Positions 35,675-39,472 of a stretch of 39,472 nt of DNA are shown piece by piece. How positions within the stretch are numbered: the stretch's first letter is position 1; the number at the start of each line of letters is the position of its first letter. The DNA is from Candidatus Krumholzibacteriia bacterium (lineage in GTDB: Bacteria; Krumholzibacteriota; Krumholzibacteriia; G020349025). The stretch spans positions 1 through 39,472 of the forward strand of contig DASRJW010000101.1 of the NCBI GenBank assembly GCA_035649275.1, written 5' to 3'. The notes beneath the pieces are model-generated. The model did not search any database and had not been told where the DNA came from. It saw only the letters and a list, made by a program, of their open reading frames with translations. The position numbers and the translations under genes are program-made.

Positions 35675-35893
35675 TTTCTCCCGGCGGCGCGTCCGCCCGA
35701 ACCAACCCCTGCGGTCAAGCCTCCGACCGAGCTCTGCTAAACGGTGTGGCGTGGTGAGTTCTGCCGCCGGCCAGAGGCCGCGGCGTCGTCGAAGATAAAC
35801 CGGTGAGGCGGGCGCGTCCAGAGCGACAAGGCGGGCAGGGCGAGAAGGTCCGCAGCGACGGAGCGCGCCGGGGTGCGAGGCGCGCCGGCAGGA

Positions 35894-36781
35894 TCAGAAA
35901 GTACGGAGCGCGCCGGGCAAGCAGCGCAGCTCCAGCAAGCGCACGTCGAGGGCGACGAACTCGCCGTCCACGTGCACCGGGATTCCCTGCGGGGCCTCGA
36001 TGCGGAGCTGGGGGGTCTGCAGCGCGCGCACATGGGGCGAGCGCAGGTGTGCGCCGCTGAAGGTGCGGGGCAGGAGCGCCAGGATGCGCCAGAGATCGAG
36101 GTCGCGGACGAAGCAGAGGTCGAACAAGCCGTCGTCGTTGCGTGCCTGCGGTGCCAGGCGGAAAGCGCCGCCGACGCGCCGGCCGATACAGACGGAGGCC
36201 ATGAACACCTCGCCTTCCCAGCTGCCGCCGTCCCACTCGAAGCGGAGCGGTGCGGGGGTCCGCTGCGCCAGCGTGCGGGCCACGGCGGCGAGGTAGACCG
36301 CCGGGCCGCGCAAGCGCCGGATGCGGTGGCTCTCGTAGTTGACCCGGCCCTCGAAGCCGAGGCCGATGCTGTTGTGGAAGCGCCGCCCGTTCCAGGCGCC
36401 GAGATCGACGCGCCGCTCCCGCGCCGCGGCGACGCGCTCGACGCAAGCTTCCACTTGGGAAGGCCAGCCGTTCATCCAGGCGAAGTCGTTCCCCGTCCCG
36501 GCGGGGACGACGCCGAGGATGTGCCTTTCCAGGTCGAGGGACTGCAGGACCTCGTGGATGGTGCCATCACCGCCGCAGACGACGACGGCGTCGAAGGCGC
36601 TGCCGTGTTCCGCCACCAGGGAGGCAGCCTCCCCGGCCCGCGTCGTCCGCACCATCTCGAAGGGCAGAGCGTGGCGGCGCAGGGCTGCCTCCAGCGCCGC
36701 GGGCGTGCCGGCGCGGCCGCCGCGGCAGGCGGCGGGATTGACGACGACGAAGCAGCGCATTCCTACCCCGATGCAGCGCAT
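35894..36781 (-). CDS. YegS/diacylglycerol-kinase-like lipid kinase
   Basis: A 295-residue lipid kinase of the DAGK catalytic family, which phosphorylates diacylglycerol or related lipids with ATP at the membrane. CFVVVNPAACRGGRA opens the ATP-binding domain; VVVCGGDGTIHEVLQ carries the GGDGT motif and GVVPAGTGNDFAWM the second nucleotide loop; NSIGLGFEGRVNYESHRI and ARNDDGLFDLCFVRD lie in the C-terminal beta-sandwich, which ends VHVDGEFVALDVRLLELR. Two in-frame ATGs, at 36781 and 36760, stand in a 21-bp tandem duplication, each preceded by GTAGGA; the first also has GGAAG at better spacing. Starting at 36760 gives 288 residues. It diverges from the spermidine-synthase-like gene. Confidence 0.9.
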   Translation of the reverse strand: MRCIGVGMRCFVVVNPAACRGGRAGTPAALEAALRRHALPFEMVRTTRAGEAASLVAEHGSAFDAVVVCGGDGTIHEVLQSLDLERHILGVVPAGTGNDFAWMNGWPSQVEACVERVAAARERRVDLGAWNGRRFHNSIGLGFEGRVNYESHRIRRLRGPAVYLAAVARTLAQRTPAPLRFEWDGGSWEGEVFMASVCIGRRVGGAFRLAPQARNDDGLFDLCFVRDLDLWRILALLPRTFSGAHLRSPHVRALQTPQLRIEAPQGIPVHVDGEFVALDVRLLELRCLPGALRTF

Positions 36782-36787
36782 TCCTAC
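36752..36787. repeat. 15-bp repeat at 21-bp offset duplicating the lipid-kinase start codon
   Basis: GCAGCGCATTCCTAC occurs at 36752-36766 and 36773-36787. On the minus strand each copy reads GTAGGAATGCGCTGC, containing the ATG and first codons of the lipid kinase. The offset keeps the reading frame, giving MRCIGVGMRC at the N-terminus. Confidence 0.85.
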
Positions 36788-36795
36788 TTCCAGGG

Positions 36796-36825
36796 TCGAC
36801 CCGGGTCCGTTTCCCTCCGTATCAT
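36796..36825 (+). promoter_or_regulatory. possible promoter for the spermidine-synthase-like gene
   Basis: TCGACC (36796-36801) and TATCAT (36820-36825) are 18 bases apart, and transcription would start within a few bases of the GTG at 36834, implying a leaderless or nearly leaderless message. The absence of a ribosome site before that GTG fits, but the -35 is one mismatch off the TTGACC seen elsewhere. Confidence 0.3.
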
Positions 36826-36833
36826 GGCCGATC

Positions 36834-39143
36834 GTGCGACCTCCCGACGAGACCCAGGTGCAGGTGGCCGCGGCAGCGGCGCCGGCAGCCGCGGTGCGCT
36901 TCCGCCACGCTCTCCTCCTCCTCTGCCTCGGGAGCGGCTTTGCTCTCGCCTTCGAGGTAGCACTCACTCGTGTGTGCAGCGCCGTGCTGCAGTACCACGT
37001 GAGCTTCGCCGTCGTCTCCCTCGCCGTCCTCGGTCTGGGTCTCGGCGGTTTCCTGGCCTATCTGGTGACGCGTCGCCAAGCGACGCGTGGGGCCGCCACG
37101 CTCACGGTCGCCTTGCTCCTCGTTTCCCCCGGGATCCTGCTCACACTGGTGGCGCTTCTCCGCTTGCCCTTCGCGGCGCACTGGACCTCCTTGCTCTTCT
37201 TGATGCTGCCGCCCTTCATCGCCGTGGGAGCTCTGCAAGCCCTGTTGTTGCGCGCCTTCGCCCACCGCGCCGGGGCTCTCTACGCCGCCGATCTGCTCGG
37301 CGGCGCCACGGGCGCCGCGCTGGCACGGCCCGGCATCGACCTCCTCGGCGGCCCGGTGCACCTGGCGCTCCTCCTCGCTCTCTTCGCCGCCCTCCTCGCG
37401 CTCTGGTGGTGTATGAGCGCGGCATCGGCACGCGGGCGGTTCCGCCTCGCAGCTCTTCTTCTCGCCGGCGTCGCGCTCGCCGCCGTGCTGTTGCAGGGGC
37501 GCACCGGTTTCCTCGACGTGCGCTACGAGCTCGCGCCGCGCAAGCTGGTGGCGCAGATGCTGCAGCGGACACCGCTCGGCTCGCCGCGCCTGCTCCCGGA
37601 GCTGCAGCGCTGGGACGCCACGAGCCGCGTCGACGTGCTCGAGCTGCGCTCGCCACGCAACGTGGAGCGCCTCGTCTTCATCGACGGCGAGACGCCGACA
37701 GCGATGCTGGCACCGGGCTCTCCCGCTCCGGGCGCGGCGGCAGACCTCGACGTGCGCGCCTCGCTCCCGGCGCTGCCGCATCGCCTGCTGCACCCGGAGC
37801 GCGTCCTCGCCATCGGTTCCGGCGGCGGTTACGACGTCGTCGTGGCCCGCGCCTTCGGGGCCACCCTGATCGACGCCGTCGAGTTGAACGGCGCGGTGTT
37901 GCAGGTGGTCGAGCGGGCCCGCGACTTCACCGGCGATGTCTACCGGCAGCCGGGGGTCCGCCTGCACCAGGCGGAGGGCCGGCAGTTCGCCGAGGCGTCG
38001 GCGCCGGCGAGCTACGATCTCGTCATCTTGGTGCTGGCTCAGTCGCTGGCGGGCAACCTGCGCGAGTACGCTCTCTCGGAGAACTACCTTTATACGAGCG
38101 AAGCCTTCGCGGCCTACCTCGCCGCGCTGCGGCCGGGCGGCGGCCTGGCGCTACTGGTGAACGATGACAGGCTGCTGCGCCGTTTGTTCACCACCGCCTG
38201 GGATGCGCTCGCGGCGCGCGGCCGGGACCCGGGCGCTTGCCTCGTGGCGGTGACGAGCCGGCGCGAATCCCCCTACGATCGACTCCTCCTGGTCCGCGAA
38301 CGGCCGTTCGAGGGCGAAACGCTCGCCCGTCTCGCCGCCGAGGTCGGGGAGCGCGGCTACGAAGTGCTGCACCTGCCACCGGGGACGCCGCTCGCAGGGG
38401 CCGCGAGCCTGCAGCGGCCGCAGGAGCCCGAGCTGCAGCCGGCGACGGACGACCGTCCCTTCGTCTTCGACCTGGGCGGCGGCTTGCCGCCGGCGCTCGG
38501 CCTCCTGCTCGGCACCTCGGCGCTGCTCCTCGCCATCGCCTGGGCGGCGCTCGGCGCGGCGGCGCGGTCGGTGCGCCAGGCGGCGGCATGGTTGCCTGCC
38601 TCCTGCTTCGTCCTCCTCGGTCTCGGTTTCCTCATGGTCGAGGTGTTGGTGCTGCAGAAGAGCCTTCTCGTCATCGGCACGCCAACTCTCAATTTGTCCC
38701 TCGTTCTCTGCACCTTCCTGCTCGGCGCCGGCGCGGGAAGCGCGGCGAGCGCACGCTTCGCTGCGCGACAGCGACTGCGCTGGTGGTTGCTCGCCCTCGT
38801 TCCCGCTCTCTGCCTCCTCGTCCGTAGTTTGGACCTCCTGCATGCGCAGGCTGCGGGTTGGCCCACCCTGTCACGCTGCCTCGGTGTGGCGGGCGTCGTG
38901 GCTCCTTGCGCCTTCCTCATGGGCATGCCCTTCCCGCTCGCGCTTCGCGCCTTACCCGACCGTTTACGTCCTTGGATCCCCTGGTTCTGGGGTTTGAATG
39001 GCGTCGCCTCCATCCTCGGCTCGGCGCTCATCGTCGCCTGCGTGCTCCAGTGGGGCTTCCGCCTGGCGACGGCGCTGCCCGCAGCCGCTTATCTCCTCGC
39101 CCTGCTGGCCCTGCTGCGCCTCGACGCGCCACCGCGGCCTTAG
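36834..39143 (+). CDS. polytopic membrane protein with internal spermidine-synthase-like domain
   Basis: A 769-residue protein of the fused membrane/spermidine-synthase-like type. About seven N-terminal membrane segments (HALLLLCLGSGFALAFEVAL, AVVSLAVLGLGLGGFLAYLV and others, to about residue 225) precede a Rossmann methyltransferase-like domain (about 235-540: VLAIGSGGGYDVVVARAFG, LIDAVELNGAVLQVV, LSENYLYTSEAF), followed by about six further membrane segments to the C-terminus. The acidic catalytic loop of aminopropyltransferases is replaced by DLVILVLAQSLAGNL, so polyamine synthesis is unlikely. Such proteins are widespread and unassigned. The start is the GTG at 36834; the frame is open upstream, but that part is antisense to the lipid kinase. 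Confidence 0.8.
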   Translation: MRPPDETQVQVAAAAAPAAAVRFRHALLLLCLGSGFALAFEVALTRVCSAVLQYHVSFAVVSLAVLGLGLGGFLAYLVTRRQATRGAATLTVALLLVSPGILLTLVALLRLPFAAHWTSLLFLMLPPFIAVGALQALLLRAFAHRAGALYAADLLGGATGAALARPGIDLLGGPVHLALLLALFAALLALWWCMSAASARGRFRLAALLLAGVALAAVLLQGRTGFLDVRYELAPRKLVAQMLQRTPLGSPRLLPELQRWDATSRVDVLELRSPRNVERLVFIDGETPTAMLAPGSPAPGAAADLDVRASLPALPHRLLHPERVLAIGSGGGYDVVVARAFGATLIDAVELNGAVLQVVERARDFTGDVYRQPGVRLHQAEGRQFAEASAPASYDLVILVLAQSLAGNLREYALSENYLYTSEAFAAYLAALRPGGGLALLVNDDRLLRRLFTTAWDALAARGRDPGACLVAVTSRRESPYDRLLLVRERPFEGETLARLAAEVGERGYEVLHLPPGTPLAGAASLQRPQEPELQPATDDRPFVFDLGGGLPPALGLLLGTSALLLAIAWAALGAAARSVRQAAAWLPASCFVLLGLGFLMVEVLVLQKSLLVIGTPTLNLSLVLCTFLLGAGAGSAASARFAARQRLRWWLLALVPALCLLVRSLDLLHAQAAGWPTLSRCLGVAGVVAPCAFLMGMPFPLALRALPDRLRPWIPWFWGLNGVASILGSALIVACVLQWGFRLATALPAAAYLLALLALLRLDAPPRP

Positions 39144-39280
39144 TGCCTCCGACTTCTCTCGCCGCCACCCGGAGCGCCTGGCGGACCCATGCGGTCACGG
39201 TGAAACCGCGGCTGCGGGCGAGGTGCTGGAGATTCGCGGACCTCTGTCTCGCTGAATAGGACGTGAAGCCACTTACTCAT
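39142..39280 (-). pseudogene. frameshifted, truncated ribbon-helix-helix antitoxin-like gene
   Basis: From the ATG at 39280 the minus strand reads MSKWLHVLFSETEVRE; skipping one T at 39232 it continues LQHLARSRGFTVTAWVRQAL then RVAAREVGGTK. Joined, this matches the CopG/RHH antitoxin pattern M-x-K-x-L-x-V-L-x-x-x-E-x-R-E-(I/L)-Q-x-x-A-R ... TV-x-x-WVRQALR very closely, including the beta-strand and both helices. Without the skip the frame gives Pro-rich sequence unlike any RHH protein. After the second helix the similarity ends and the frame runs antisense into the convergent membrane-protein gene, so the usual C-terminal toxin-binding tail is missing. It appears to be a decayed antitoxin, or an intact one affected by a sequencing error. 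No toxin gene is seen downstream. Confidence 0.6.
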
Positions 39281-39382
39281 GCCCATGAGTATGAAGGACT
39301 CACGCCCATGAGTATGAAAGACTCATGCCCATGAGTATGAAGGACTCATGCCCATGAGTATGAAAGACTCATGCCGATGAGT
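39275..39382. repeat. five 16-bp palindromes at 23-bp period upstream of the RHH remnant
   Basis: ACTCATGCCCATGAGT, a perfect 7-2-7 palindrome, stands at 39275, 39321 and 39344; the copy at 39298 has one change (ACTCACG) and the one at 39367 reads ACTCATGCCGATGAGT. They are separated by 7 bases, alternately ATGAAGG and ATGAAAG, so there is a 46-bp higher-order period. The spacing of about two helical turns would place all sites on one face of the DNA. The innermost copy contains the RHH start codon. An operator array for an RHH repressor is the most natural reading. Confidence 0.9.
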
Positions 39383-39471
39383 CAGATGCTGGTCGGGATC
39401 CACTCCTCGCGGCTCCGAATCGGGTTGAACCCGATCCTGCGCACGTGGTGGGGGCGTCGGAGTGAAATCAG
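39382..39471 (-). CDS. C-terminal end of an unrecognised gene, cut by the window edge
   Basis: On the minus strand a frame enters from the right edge, ISLRRPHHVRRIGFNPIRSR then EEWIPTSI, and stops with TGA at 39384-39382, directly at the last palindrome of the array. The basic, Arg/Trp/Glu-containing composition looks like the end of a real protein, but 29 residues are too few to assign. A toxin of a toxin-antitoxin pair is conceivable from position only. Within it, ATCGGGTT-G-AACCCGAT (39419-39435) is a perfect palindrome. Confidence 0.35.
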   Translation of the reverse strand: MISLRRPHHVRRIGFNPIRSREEWIPTSI

Positions 39472-39472
39472 T

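Noticed and set aside
35675-35760. Heat-shock element (CIRCE or sigma32 promoter) upstream of clpB
   Set aside because: TTTAGCAGAGC and TTGACC occur, but there is no inverted GAGTGCTAA partner and no -10 at the right distance.
39275-39382. CRISPR array
   Set aside because: The repeated part is only 16 bp, the intervening pieces are 7 bp and nearly identical, and no cas gene is present.

Overview
This is a very GC-rich bacterial chromosomal window, densely coding on both strands, with no rRNA, tRNA, CRISPR array or recognisable transposase. The subtilase ends in an NPFNP-type secretion/sorting domain typical of the Fibrobacteres-Chlorobi-Bacteroidetes (FCB) side of the tree, and another secreted protein ends in paired dockerin/EF-hand-like repeats. 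Together with ferredoxin-dependent 2-oxoacid oxidation, a bactofilin and the base composition, this suggests an uncultivated FCB-affiliated lineage (Eisenbacteria, Krumholzibacteriota or Latescibacterota-like). That placement is inference; no marker gene settles it. Translation starts are often GTG or TTG behind strong GGAGG-type ribosome sites, and two clear promoters share TTGACC-17-TAGGTT / TTGACC-17-TAAGGT.

Layout. 1-4100 (minus): P5C dehydrogenase, a ClC chloride channel with CBS and TrkA-C domains, and a cut-off Na+/H+-antiporter-like protein, in one run. 4408-7383 (minus): secreted subtilase. 7438-9407: hotdog thioesterase (minus) diverging from an outer-membrane barrel protein (plus) that ends in a textbook terminator. 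9452-15974: large M14 carboxypeptidase (minus), Mrp/ApbC Fe-S carrier (plus), a Tat-exported class V aminotransferase homologue that has lost its PLP lysine (minus), and a cytidylate-kinase-like protein (minus). 16159-22335 (plus): secreted beta-propeller-like protein, then arginine decarboxylase, a DUF1028 Ntn-hydrolase-like protein and a GH3/NagZ-type glycosidase packed with almost no spacing. 22398-23873: small membrane proteins, two kinds of tandem repeat and a secreted EF-hand-like protein. 23931-26860 (minus): two-subunit 2-oxoglutarate:ferredoxin oxidoreductase with a clear promoter. 27130-31600 (minus): bactofilin, dihydropyrimidinase, an unknown exported two-domain protein and MoeA in one tightly spaced run. 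31713-35674 (minus): ClpB and a UMF1-type MFS transporter overlapping by 4 bp. 35894-39143: YegS/DAG-kinase-like lipid kinase (minus) diverging from a large membrane-embedded spermidine-synthase-like protein (plus).

The most unusual stretch is the right edge (39142-39472). A frameshifted, truncated ribbon-helix-helix antitoxin-like gene on the minus strand lies directly behind five 16-bp palindromes at an exact 23-bp period, the last of which contains its start codon. The same array reads as a chain of 8-codon mini-ORFs joined by ATGA overlaps. The other main oddities are the PLP-lysine-less class V aminotransferase homologue and a three-copy 23-bp repeat in front of the EF-hand-like protein. 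Most of the rest is ordinary housekeeping, transport and secreted hydrolase content.
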